Assembly (NCBI GenBank): GCA_050747865.1
Contig: JBOGJI010000083.1
Location: 1 to 13,448, forward strand
DNA: 13,448 nucleotides
Direction: 5' to 3'
Source of the DNA: JBOGJI01 sp050747865
Lineage (GTDB): Bacteria; Acidobacteriota; Thermoanaerobaculia; Multivoradales; JAHEKO01
How positions within the stretch are numbered: the stretch's first letter is position 1; each line of letters begins with the position of its first letter. Both the position numbers and the translations under genes were made by a program. This document shows, piece by piece, positions 1 to 6,692 of this stretch. The notes beneath the pieces were generated by a model, which had not been told where the DNA came from, did no database searches, and was given only the letters and a program-made list of their open reading frames with translations.

Positions 1-474
1 TTGGCACTCGTCTCCTGATCCGCACCGCCGCCTTGTGCATCGCGCGGCTCCGCCTCCCGTCTGCTCCCTCCACCCCCGACAGCCCCCGTCACGCCCTCTC
101 TCGCCGCGGCGAGCGCCGCTCGCACCCGAGTTTGGCCTGGACCCGGCCCCGGTTGACCCGCAACACCCCTCTCGCGGACTCCCAGCGCTCGCGGCCAAGA
201 GCTATCCACGCCCGCAGCGAGAAAGCAATGCCCTATCCCTCTGGCGGGGCTTGCCGTTGACGCGGCGATTCTCGACGATCTGCAGGTCCCTCTATCACTA
301 ACTCCAACGGCGACAGGCGGTTACGCCGCGCAAGGAGGCCTACGTATGCAACTGGCGGGTGCTCTCTGCGATCGATTGTATCGGAAGTGGGCAGTCGTGG
401 CGAGATAGCGGTTCACGCGCAGCCTCGGCGCGTCAGGTCTCGGGGGCCGGGGCAGCTTCGACAAGCACGTCCAA
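1..474. other. Gene-free stretch at the left edge
   Basis: No convincing coding sequence is seen. The two overlapping short plus-strand ORFs near 33-301 are Arg/Pro/Ser-rich and resemble no family, as expected of chance ORFs in GC-rich DNA. The stretch lies downstream of the minus-strand helicase. I found no hairpin followed by a T-run that would terminate that gene, and no tRNA-like or attC-like structure. A neighbouring gene could end just outside the window. Confidence 0.6.
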
Positions 475-3399
475 TCAAGTGTGTCGAGATGGACTCGATC
501 CGCCGGTCAGGGCGGCGCGGTCGAGGGTCTCCTCGATCCTCTGAAACAGAGCCTCTCCCCGCTCCACCGCGTCTCGCGTACCCACCGTGGGCATGGTCGC
601 TTCAACTGTCTCGGATTGCATCCTGTGGAGCGCGTTCAGGAAGCCGACGCCCTCGATCGCCGGCTCGCCGAAGTGCGTGCTGAGCTGCGATTCGAGCTCG
701 GCGGCACTGTCCCCTTCGATGCCTGCGAGCCGGGCCAGGCCCAGCAGACCCTGGTTCATCGCTTCGCTCAAGGGAGCGAGGGCCTCGGCGTCGAAGCCGT
801 TGCCGGCCAGCAGGGTCGCCATGCGGAGCTTGCGTTCGCCTTCGTCGAAGATCTTCCGCGCCTCTGTCAGGCGCCGGCGATCGGCGTCCCGCCGGCGACG
901 GGAGAGGGCCGGGGAGCGGTGCAAGGGCGCGCCGCCGGCGTCGGTGAGCTCCGGCGTGAGCCGGATGAGCCCCGAGTCGGCGAGGCGCAAGAGGGTCTCG
1001 TAGATCGCGCGGTCCAGCAGCTCGAGGCGCGGCGCCCGTGAACCCCCGCCGAAGCACCGGCGCACGGCCGCCGCCACCTCCTCTTGCACCGGGTCGGTGG
1101 GGCCATCGAGGCGGTCGACCACCGCCAGCACCGTCTCGGCTTGCGCCGTCGCGGCGCCCTGGGGGAGGACATCCAAGAACAGCAGCCGCTCGCCCAGCAG
1201 CACCGACAGGTCCTGGCGCAGCCGCTCCGGGGCGCGCACCTCCGGCGCCGGCTCGGGCCTCTCCGCCGCCAGGCTCAGCTCCAGCACCTCCTCCAAGCGC
1301 TCGAGAAAGCCCGCCCGCCCGGAGGGCATGGGCATCGCGTCGACACCGCCGCGCGCGTCCAGTACGCCGTCGGCCAGTGTCTGCTTGCCGGCGAGAATCC
1401 CCAGCATGTTGTGCTCGATCGACTCCTCGGTGACCAGGTTGATCACCTGGACGGAGCGCTGCTGGTGCTTGCGCCAGGCGCGCGCGATGCGCTGTTCGAG
1501 GCGGGCCGGGTTCCAGGGCAGGTCGAGGTTGACGACGGCGCTCGCCGCCTGGAGATTGAGGCCCAGGCCGCCGGAGTCTGTTGAGAGGAAGAGGCGGCAG
1601 TCGGGGTCGTCCTTGAAGCGGCGGATCTCCTCGCGCCGCTTGGGCTGCGGCACCGAGCCGGTGTGCCAGGCGAAGCCGACCCGCATCTCGACAGCGAGCT
1701 CGCGGACCAGCTCGAGCATGCGCTCCCACTCGGAGAAGACCAGCACTTTGTGTCCGTTCTCACCCACGAGCTCCTCGAGCACCGGTTCCAACTCGCCCAG
1801 CTTGGGGCAGACGCGGCAGTCGGCGTCGAGGATGTACGGGGTGTCGCAGAGCATGCGCATGCAGGCGAGATACTTCTGCAGCTTCTCGAACTCCTGCCGG
1901 GTCAACGGCCGGCGCTTGGCGATGGCGGCGAGCCGGGCCGCCAGCATCTCGTACTCCCCATAGCGCGCCTTCTGCTCCTTGTGCATGGGCACGAAGTAGG
2001 TGTTGATCGTGCGGTCGGGGAGCTGCCTTTCCACCTCTTCCTTGCGGCGCCGCAGGAGCACCGGCCGCAGGCGGCGGTGCATCTCGGCCAGATTCTTGTA
2101 GCCCACCGGGCGGCCTCGCTCGTCCAGGTCGTGGAAGTCCCGGTTGAAGCGGAACAGGGGGCCGAAGATCTGCGGGTCCAGGAACTGGACGATCGAGTAG
2201 AGGTCGTCGATGCGGTTCTCGAGCGGCGTGCCGGTGAGGACGAAGGCGTAGCGACTCTCCAGGCGCTTGACCGCCTGGGCCGTCTTGGTCCGCCAATTCT
2301 TGATCCGCTGGGCCTCGTCCAGGATGACGACGTCGGGTGCCAGGAGGCGCTGGATCTCGTCGCCGTCGGCGAGGATCTGCTCATAGTTGGTGAGGTAGAA
2401 GAAGGCGCGCTCCCGATACTGGCGCAGGCGCGCCGGCCGGGGGCCCATGACCATCACCGTCGGCAGGTCGGTGAACTTGGCGATCTGCTCTTCCCACTCC
2501 GTCTTGAGCGACACCGGGCAGACCACCAACACGCGCTCGACTCCCTCGAGGTGCCGCACGAGCTCGCAGGCGGCGATCGCCTGGACGGTCTTTCCCAGGC
2601 CCATCTCGTCGCCCAGCAGGGCGCGTTCGGCGAAAGCCAGGTGGAGGGCGCCCTCCCGCTGATAGGGGTACAGAGGGTGGCGGAGCAGGTCGAGGCTCCG
2701 CTTGCCCGCCTCGACGTCGGCCACGAAGCGCTCGCGGGCGATCCGGCGTGCCGTCCTCCGCGCCTCCTGCTCGGCCCAAGGCAAGAGCTCTGCCGACAGG
2801 CGCAGTCGCTCTCGCACTCTCGACGGTGCCGCCTCCAGGCGCCGGACCAGGGCCGGCACTGCCGCCTCGGGAGCGGTGAGGAGCGTGCCGTCAGCGCCGA
2901 AGAAGGGCGCCAGGACCTCCTCGAGGGTCTTCGAAGGTCTTCCCGCTGGGCGTGCGAGCCGCACTCGCGGCGGGGAGGCCGCACGGTCGAGGAAGATCTC
3001 AGCTCGCCGCTTGACCTCCCCACTCGTGGCTCGCCGCCTTCGGGCGAGGTGCCGGAGCACCGCTTCGATGTGCTTGCAGGTGCCCAGGCCGTTGACCCGG
3101 TGGTCGGGACAGCTACAGGTGTTCCAGGGTTCGTCGAGCGAGCGGATCTCCACCCGGTACTCCCGACCCTGGTCGTCACCCGCGGAACTGGAGCTCACCG
3201 CGTAGGTGGCGAAGGGTCGGTACGCCGCCTCCAGGTTGCGTACCGCCAGGGGCTCGGTCGCCGCTCGCAGCCGGCGGCGCTCCACCTCCTCCTCGTCACT
3301 GGTACGCCAGCCCTGGAAGGGAAGCTTGCGCTCCTCGACCTTGCTCGCTGCGCTCGAACCGGCCCGACGCGCAGAGCCGCGACTTCGAAGACTCGCCAT
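475..3399 (-). CDS. SWIM zinc-finger SNF2-family helicase/ATPase
   Basis: 974-residue Swi2/Snf2 superfamily 2 ATPase, expected to translocate on double-stranded DNA. An N-terminal SWIM zinc finger (Cys95-x-Cys97 ... Cys108-x-His110) probably binds nucleic acid or protein. The ATPase core follows: Walker A DEMGLGKT at 264-271, Walker B DEAQ at 361-364 and motif III LTGTPLEN at 388-395. The C-lobe has the HTGS block near 579-582, STDSGGLGLNLQ near 606-617 and motif VI QRIARAWRKHQ near 636-646. Motif VI departs from the usual SNF2 pattern QRIGRAHRIGQ. The last ~290 residues are not a family I recognise; a helical stretch at about 843-912 weakly resembles a HEPN-like bundle, without the RNase R-x4-6-H motif. 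There is no Shine-Dalgarno before this ATG; a TAACAT box lies 9 nt upstream. It is transcribed divergently from the toxin-antitoxin pair. Bacterial SWIM-SNF2 proteins occur both in housekeeping and in defence loci, so the role is open. Confidence 0.93.
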   Translation of the reverse strand: MASLRSRGSARRAGSSAASKVEERKLPFQGWRTSDEEEVERRRLRAATEPLAVRNLEAAYRPFATYAVSSSSAGDDQGREYRVEIRSLDEPWNTCSCPDHRVNGLGTCKHIEAVLRHLARRRRATSGEVKRRAEIFLDRAASPPRVRLARPAGRPSKTLEEVLAPFFGADGTLLTAPEAAVPALVRRLEAAPSRVRERLRLSAELLPWAEQEARRTARRIARERFVADVEAGKRSLDLLRHPLYPYQREGALHLAFAERALLGDEMGLGKTVQAIAACELVRHLEGVERVLVVCPVSLKTEWEEQIAKFTDLPTVMVMGPRPARLRQYRERAFFYLTNYEQILADGDEIQRLLAPDVVILDEAQRIKNWRTKTAQAVKRLESRYAFVLTGTPLENRIDDLYSIVQFLDPQIFGPLFRFNRDFHDLDERGRPVGYKNLAEMHRRLRPVLLRRRKEEVERQLPDRTINTYFVPMHKEQKARYGEYEMLAARLAAIAKRRPLTRQEFEKLQKYLACMRMLCDTPYILDADCRVCPKLGELEPVLEELVGENGHKVLVFSEWERMLELVRELAVEMRVGFAWHTGSVPQPKRREEIRRFKDDPDCRLFLSTDSGGLGLNLQAASAVVNLDLPWNPARLEQRIARAWRKHQQRSVQVINLVTEESIEHNMLGILAGKQTLADGVLDARGGVDAMPMPSGRAGFLERLEEVLELSLAAERPEPAPEVRAPERLRQDLSVLLGERLLFLDVLPQGAATAQAETVLAVVDRLDGPTDPVQEEVAAAVRRCFGGGSRAPRLELLDRAIYETLLRLADSGLIRLTPELTDAGGAPLHRSPALSRRRRDADRRRLTEARKIFDEGERKLRMATLLAGNGFDAEALAPLSEAMNQGLLGLARLAGIEGDSAAELESQLSTHFGEPAIEGVGFLNALHRMQSETVEATMPTVGTRDAVERGEALFQRIEETLDRAALTGGSSPSRHT

Positions 3400-3408
3400 G
3401 GAGGCGCA

Positions 3409-3414
3409 ATGTTA
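3409..3414 (-). promoter_or_regulatory. TAACAT -10-like box of the helicase gene
   Basis: On the minus strand TAACAT (TAnnnT) sits 9 nt before the helicase ATG, so transcription would start within about 2 nt of the start codon. No Shine-Dalgarno lies in the gap. No good -35 was seen. The assignment is by pattern only. Confidence 0.35.
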
Positions 3415-3538
3415 CAGCGTCGAATCAGGCGAGCGGGATCGGTCACTCCGGAACAGACCGTGGTCGCCCTCGGCGGCAGACGCCTTCCACGGTTCGCTGA
3501 TCCGCGTCTCCGAGGTTTCGTGTTCCCTCGAGGCGCGC

Positions 3539-3574
3539 AGCGAAGCGTGAAGCGAAGCGCTGAGCAACGAAGCG
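3539..3574. repeat. Three short CGAAGCG direct repeats upstream of the antitoxin
   Basis: AGCGAAGCG occurs at 3539-3547 and 3551-3559, and the near copy AACGAAGCG at 3566-3574. They lie 50-85 bp upstream of the antitoxin start, just before its putative -35. Ribbon-helix-helix antitoxins commonly bind short repeated operators to autoregulate, so this could be an operator. It could equally be chance low-complexity sequence. Confidence 0.35.
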
Positions 3575-3586
3575 CGGAGCTGCGGC

Positions 3587-3615
3587 TTGACTTGGTGGAG
3601 ACTCTGTAATACGCT
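3587..3615 (+). promoter_or_regulatory. Promoter of the RHH-PIN toxin-antitoxin operon
   Basis: TTGACT (3587-3592, five of six matches to TTGACA) is followed after 17 bp by TACGCT (3610-3615, TAnnnT). The expected transcription start falls about 0-2 nt before the antitoxin ATG at 3624, and no Shine-Dalgarno is present. The mRNA is therefore predicted to be leaderless. Confidence 0.5.
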
Positions 3616-3623
3616 AGTAGTAC

Positions 3624-3887
3624 ATGGGTACACGGACCGTTCGCTTGGACGAAGAGTCGGAGCGCATCCTCGCCGAGGTTCGCCGAGCGGAGCGACTGTC
3701 TGTCTCCGCCGCGCTCAAGCAGGGTCTCGTTGCCTTGCGTGACGCGCTGCGTGAAGCCGCGCCAGCGCCGGTGCCGTACGAGATCTACTTGCGGCTCGAT
3801 CTGGGCCCGGGAGGCAATGCGCGCGTCGAGGCGCGACGAGCCAAGGCGGCGATCGTAGACAAGCTCCGTGAGCAGGCGCAGCGATGA
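3624..3887 (+). CDS. Ribbon-helix-helix antitoxin (VapB-like)
   Basis: 87-residue protein whose first ~45 residues fit a ribbon-helix-helix DNA-binding fold. The strand RTVRLDEES is followed by a helix (ERILAEVRRAER) and a second helix (SVSAALKQGLVALRDAL). Such proteins dimerise, bind their own operator and use the C-terminal tail to block a cognate toxin. The tail here is charged and helical (ARVEARRAKAAIVDKLREQ), suitable for wrapping a PIN domain. Its TGA overlaps the next ATG (ATGA at 3884-3887), the usual coupling of antitoxin and toxin. The start is fixed by the promoter spacing; there is no ribosome binding site. The exact antitoxin subfamily is not identifiable by eye. Confidence 0.82.
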   Translation: MGTRTVRLDEESERILAEVRRAERLSVSAALKQGLVALRDALREAAPAPVPYEIYLRLDLGPGGNARVEARRAKAAIVDKLREQAQR

Positions 3888-4309
3888 TCCTGGCGGACAC
3901 GGGTCCGCTCGTCGCGCTGTTCGATCCCCGGGATGGCGACCACCAGGCTACGAAGCAGGTGCTCGCGACGCTGCGTGCGCCACTGATCACCACGATGCCG
4001 GTCTTGACCGAGGCCTTCCATCTGCTGGATCCATCGGGCCGGGGAGCGGCAGCGCTACGAGAGTTCGTCACCGCCCGCGGTCTCGGAGTCTGGTTTCTGG
4101 ACTCCGATTGGCTGTCGCGAGCGATCGAGCTGATGGATACGTATTCTGATCACCCAATGGACCTCGCAGATGCCTCGCTCGTGGTTGCGGCTGAGGCGCA
4201 TCGCACGACGACCGTTTTCACGCTCGACCGTGGTGACTTCTCGACCTATCGCGTTCGCGTCGGCCGGACGCTGCAACGCTTTCGCGTGCTCGACCCGGCG
4301 CGACCATAG
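3884..4309 (+). CDS. PIN-domain ribonuclease toxin (VapC-like)
   Basis: 141-residue PIN-domain protein. The family's acidic metal-binding residues are all visible: Asp5 in ILADTGPLVALFD, Glu43 in LTEAFHLL, Asp96 in PMDLADASLV (with Asp93 nearby), and Asp115/Asp118 in FTLDRGDF. VapC-type toxins are Mg2+/Mn2+-dependent endoribonucleases that cut tRNA or rRNA and stop translation. Length is normal for VapC, and nothing suggests inactivation. It overlaps the upstream antitoxin by 4 bp and is probably translated by coupling. VapC alone cannot be distinguished from other stand-alone PIN RNases by sequence, but the antitoxin partner makes the toxin reading strong. Confidence 0.9.
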   Translation: MILADTGPLVALFDPRDGDHQATKQVLATLRAPLITTMPVLTEAFHLLDPSGRGAAALREFVTARGLGVWFLDSDWLSRAIELMDTYSDHPMDLADASLVVAAEAHRTTTVFTLDRGDFSTYRVRVGRTLQRFRVLDPARP

Positions 4310-4383
4310 ACTGCACCCTCGGACAAGCGACCTCCACGGTCGAGCTGCGGTCGAGACATCGCCACTGTGTCCCGCGGGATAGA

Positions 4384-5742
4384 GTGCTCGAGCTCGATCG
4401 TGGGACGGCCATGACCCGGTCTAGAGACGCCATCCTTCGAGGAATTGCCCGCGAAGAGGCGCGGCTCGCGAGGATCGAGCGGTCTCGCGACGCTTCCCGT
4501 GTCCGCGTCGAAGCGCTGCGCACTGAGCTGAACACCGCCACCGGGCGCGCACCACCGTCTCCTCGGTGGCTGCCCAGGGCGAGCGGTAGCCGGCCGGCGA
4601 CTCCGGATGACAAGGTGGCGTTGTTCCGGACGCTCTTCCGCGGGCGGCAAGACGTCTTCGCGACCCGGTTCTTGAGCAAGCGGACGGGGAAGGCCGGCTA
4701 CGCGCCCGCGTGTGCCGACAAATTCCGGCCGGGGATCTGCATCCTCCGAACTGGAGGCAAATGCGGCGACCGTACGAACCGGGCGTTCGTCCCAGTCAGC
4801 GACCGAGTCGTCCTCGATCACCTGCAGGGGCGACATGTGGTGGGTGTCTATCCCCTGCTCGAGGATGAGACCTGCTGGTTCCTTGCCTTCGATTTTGACG
4901 GGAGCTCGTGGAGCGACGATGTCGCGGCCTTCACCGAGATCTGTCGTTCGCTTGCTGCGCCCATCACGGTCGAGCGCTCGCGCTCGGGCAACGGCGCACA
5001 CGCTTGGGTCTTCTTCAGCGCTCCGGTGCCCGCGAACGTGGCGCGGCGCATTGGCTGCTACCTCCTCACCGAGACGATGAGCCGCCGCCACGAGCTGAGC
5101 ATGTCGTCGTACGACCGGCTCTTTCCGAACCAGGACACGCTGCCGCGGGGCGGCTTCGGTAACCTCATCGCACTGCCTCTCCAGTACGAAGCCAGACGGC
5201 AGGGGAACAGCGTCTTCATCGACGAGCGGGGGGAGCCGTTTGCCGACCAGTGGGCGTTCCTCGGGTCTGTCCCACGTATGGAGCCGGCAGCCGTCGAAGG
5301 CATGGCGCGGGAGGCCAGTCGAACCGGACGGGTGATCGGCGTCCGGTTCGCGGACACCACCGCTGGCCAGGAAGAGGCAGCTCCCTGGAAACGGCTGCCG
5401 TCGGGGCGGCTTCCCTCCGCACCCATCACGGCCCCCCCGCCTTCGGAGGTGAAAGCCGTGCTTACGCAGCGGCTCTACATACCGTCCTTGGCACCTATCT
5501 GGTCGCCGAGCGCGCCCGCAGCGTGGACCGGGAGGTCCCGATGCTGCTGCGGATGTTCGAGAAGCGTCTGCGCACGTACCGGGCGATTGGCTACGCGCGT
5601 GGCGAGGCACCTCTCGGGATCACCGAGCCACCCGAAGAGCGGACTCTCGAGTACGACGAGGAGGCGCTCCGCCACTTCCAGGTGTGACTTGCGTGCCGCG
5701 GCACCCTCAAACCACTGGGTGCTTGCTGAATGGGTCTCCTGA
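4384..5742 (+). CDS. TOTE-type archaeo-eukaryotic primase domain protein, truncated
   Basis: The first ~365 residues match the AEP domain of TOTE conflict systems, a class of NTP-dependent anti-invader systems in which primase, SF2 helicase and nuclease usually occur together. Residues 17-52 form a predicted coiled coil. A Cys cluster (Cys110, Cys119, Cys127) probably binds zinc, but where I expect a fourth Cys at 130 there is Arg. Catalytic motif I is FLAFDFDG (Asp170, Asp172), motif II is SRSGNGAHAWVFF (His206), and the family-specific GGFGNLIALPLQ block is at 256-267. Homology stops near residue 368 (PITAPPPSEVKAVLTQRLYIP); the rest to the stop is out-of-frame sequence. The helicase and nuclease domains are missing. 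GTG 4384 is the longest start; ATG 4411 is equally plausible and lies downstream of a TAGAGT box at 4380-4385. The AEP catalytic residues are intact, so a stand-alone primase activity remains possible. Confidence 0.8.
   Translation: MLELDRGTAMTRSRDAILRGIAREEARLARIERSRDASRVRVEALRTELNTATGRAPPSPRWLPRASGSRPATPDDKVALFRTLFRGRQDVFATRFLSKRTGKAGYAPACADKFRPGICILRTGGKCGDRTNRAFVPVSDRVVLDHLQGRHVVGVYPLLEDETCWFLAFDFDGSSWSDDVAAFTEICRSLAAPITVERSRSGNGAHAWVFFSAPVPANVARRIGCYLLTETMSRRHELSMSSYDRLFPNQDTLPRGGFGNLIALPLQYEARRQGNSVFIDERGEPFADQWAFLGSVPRMEPAAVEGMAREASRTGRVIGVRFADTTAGQEEAAPWKRLPSGRLPSAPITAPPPSEVKAVLTQRLYIPSLAPIWSPSAPAAWTGRSRCCCGCSRSVCARTGRLATRVARHLSGSPSHPKSGLSSTTRRRSATSRCDLRAAAPSNHWVLAEWVS
5460..5687 (+). 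pseudogene. C-terminal fragment of an unidentified gene, fused in another frame
   Basis: From about 5460 the reading frame +2 relative to the primase ORF has strong GC-ending codon bias and reads like a real protein tail: VAERARSVDREVPMLLRMF, then EAPLGITEPPEERTLEYDEE, ending ALRHFQV and TGA at 5687. Upstream of 5460 this frame is primase shadow. It does not match the helicase expected to follow a TOTE primase. I read it as the 3' end of a different gene left by a deletion. Alternatively, ATG 5541 with GGAGG five bases upstream could start a 48-residue protein. The family is unknown. Confidence 0.5.
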
Positions 5743-5754
5743 ATGACGATCTGC

Positions 5755-5760
5755 TAAAGT
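5755..5760 (+). promoter_or_regulatory. TAAAGT -10-like box before the second TA-like operon
   Basis: TAAAGT (TAnnnT) ends 7 nt before the ATG at 5768. No Shine-Dalgarno and no recognisable -35 at 16-18 bp are present. It is similar in position to the box before the antitoxin at 3624, again suggesting a leaderless mRNA. Confidence 0.35.
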
Positions 5761-5767
5761 ACACGAG

Positions 5768-6094
5768 ATGAAGGCGATCGATCTGCAGTACGAGCGGAGC
5801 CTGGCTCTGCACGCAGCCGTCGCCAAGTGGCTGCACAAGGACCCGGAGGTCCTGGCTCGTGCACGCACCAAGCTCGACGAGTGGTTGACCCGTGGCGGGC
5901 GGAGCACCCCGTTGTGGACGCGGTGGCGCGAGATCCTCGACAGGCCGGTCGACGAGATCGCCTCTTTCCTCACCGAGCGCTCCGAGGACGCCGCGTGGCT
6001 GCGTCAGGCGTCGCCGTTTGCCGGCGTCCTTCCGCCGCAAGAGCGCTTGCGCATCCTCCGCCAGGTTCGAGCCCGGTTCGAGCCTGCGGCATGA
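5768..6094 (+). CDS. Small hypothetical protein, putative antitoxin partner
   Basis: 108-residue, mostly helical protein I do not recognise. It contains Trp-rich segments (WLHKDPEV, STPLWTRWREILDRPVDE, AAWLRQASPF) and ends RLRILRQVRARFEPAA. No signal peptide or membrane segment is visible. The DEIASFLTERSEDAAWLRQASPFAGVL stretch (joined here from two parts of residues about 63-90) suggests a DNA-binding or toxin-wrapping helix set, but this is conjecture. The TGA overlaps the next gene's ATG (ATGA at 6091-6094), so the two are translationally coupled. Small-gene-first order with a nucleotidyltransferase second is typical of AbiEi/AbiEii and MenA/MenT-like pairs. The antitoxin role is inferred only from context. 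Confidence 0.7.
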   Translation: MKAIDLQYERSLALHAAVAKWLHKDPEVLARARTKLDEWLTRGGRSTPLWTRWREILDRPVDEIASFLTERSEDAAWLRQASPFAGVLPPQERLRILRQVRARFEPAA

Positions 6095-6627
6095 CGCGCG
6101 AGCAGCTCGAGCACATCGTTCGCGCGGCGTGTACGATCGCCGCAGACAGCGAGCTGATCATCGTCGGTAGCCAGGCCGTGCTCGCGCAGTTTCCCGACGC
6201 GCCCGCGGAGCTGCTCGTCTCCATGGAAGCGGATGTGTATCCCAGGAACCACCCGGAGCGGGCGGAGTTGATCGAGGGCAGTATCGGAGAGCTGTCGATG
6301 TTCCACGAGACGTTCGGCTACTATGCCAACGGTGTCGACGAAACGACGGCGACCCTCCCCGTAGGCTGGCAGAAGCGCCTTGTGCCGGTCTACGGCGCCG
6401 GGACCGCCGGCAATACCGGCTTGGCGCTGGAGGTCCACGACCTCTTGATCAGCAAGTACGTGGCAGGTCGCGAGAAGGATAGGCGCTTCAACCGTGCTGC
6501 CTTGGCTCACAATCTCGCGGATCCCGGGACACTCAAGGAGCGCTTGCGCACAACGCCCATCGGTCAAGAGCTGCAGGCGCGGATTGAGACGCAAATTGAC
6601 GCCGACGGCCGCGACCGGCACAACTGA
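6091..6627 (+). CDS. DUF6036/AbiEii-like nucleotidyltransferase, putative toxin
   Basis: 178-residue protein of the minimal nucleotidyltransferase type called DUF6036. The NTase signature is ELIIVGSQAV (Gly26-Ser27) followed by the acidic pair SMEADVYP (Glu46, Asp48). Downstream is the HDLLISKYVAGREKDRRF block (about 116-133), which closely resembles the DL-x2-SK-x2-A-x-REKD motif of AbiEii/MenT proteins. Family members of that kind transfer nucleotides to tRNA or other targets and act as growth-inhibiting toxins in type IV-like abortive infection systems. The second acidic strand after the EAD motif is not obvious by eye. The start is the ATG overlapping the previous stop; a longer upstream open frame (from 5827) is shadow. 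The toxin role is inferred from family and pairing. Confidence 0.82.
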   Translation: MTREQLEHIVRAACTIAADSELIIVGSQAVLAQFPDAPAELLVSMEADVYPRNHPERAELIEGSIGELSMFHETFGYYANGVDETTATLPVGWQKRLVPVYGAGTAGNTGLALEVHDLLISKYVAGREKDRRFNRAALAHNLADPGTLKERLRTTPIGQELQARIETQIDADGRDRHN

Positions 6628-6692
6628 GCAGGGGCTTCGCTCGATGCTTCGACGGACGATCGGGTGCATCACCGGGTGGATCGCATCCTCAC

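Noticed and set aside
1..474. Short ORFs at 33-301 and 359-683
   Set aside because: No family features, low-complexity Arg/Ser/Pro composition, no ribosome binding site; the second overlaps the helicase.
1663..3609. 648-codon plus-strand ORF opposite the helicase
   Set aside because: It runs through the SNF2 motifs on the other strand, has no recognisable domains and is His/Gln/Leu/Glu-rich as expected of an antisense shadow in GC-rich DNA.
4246..5610. 454-codon minus-strand ORF opposite the primase
   Set aside because: Arg/Pro-rich without family features; the plus strand has clear AEP motifs.
5460..5742. Simple one-base frameshift restoring the TOTE helicase
   Set aside because: I read the tail in the competing open frame; it does not give the helicase sequence that follows AEP in full-length proteins, so a deletion/fusion is preferred.
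5827..6090. N-terminal extension of the nucleotidyltransferase frame
   Set aside because: Overlaps the 5768 gene; ATG 6091 in the ATGA overlap starts the recognisable domain.
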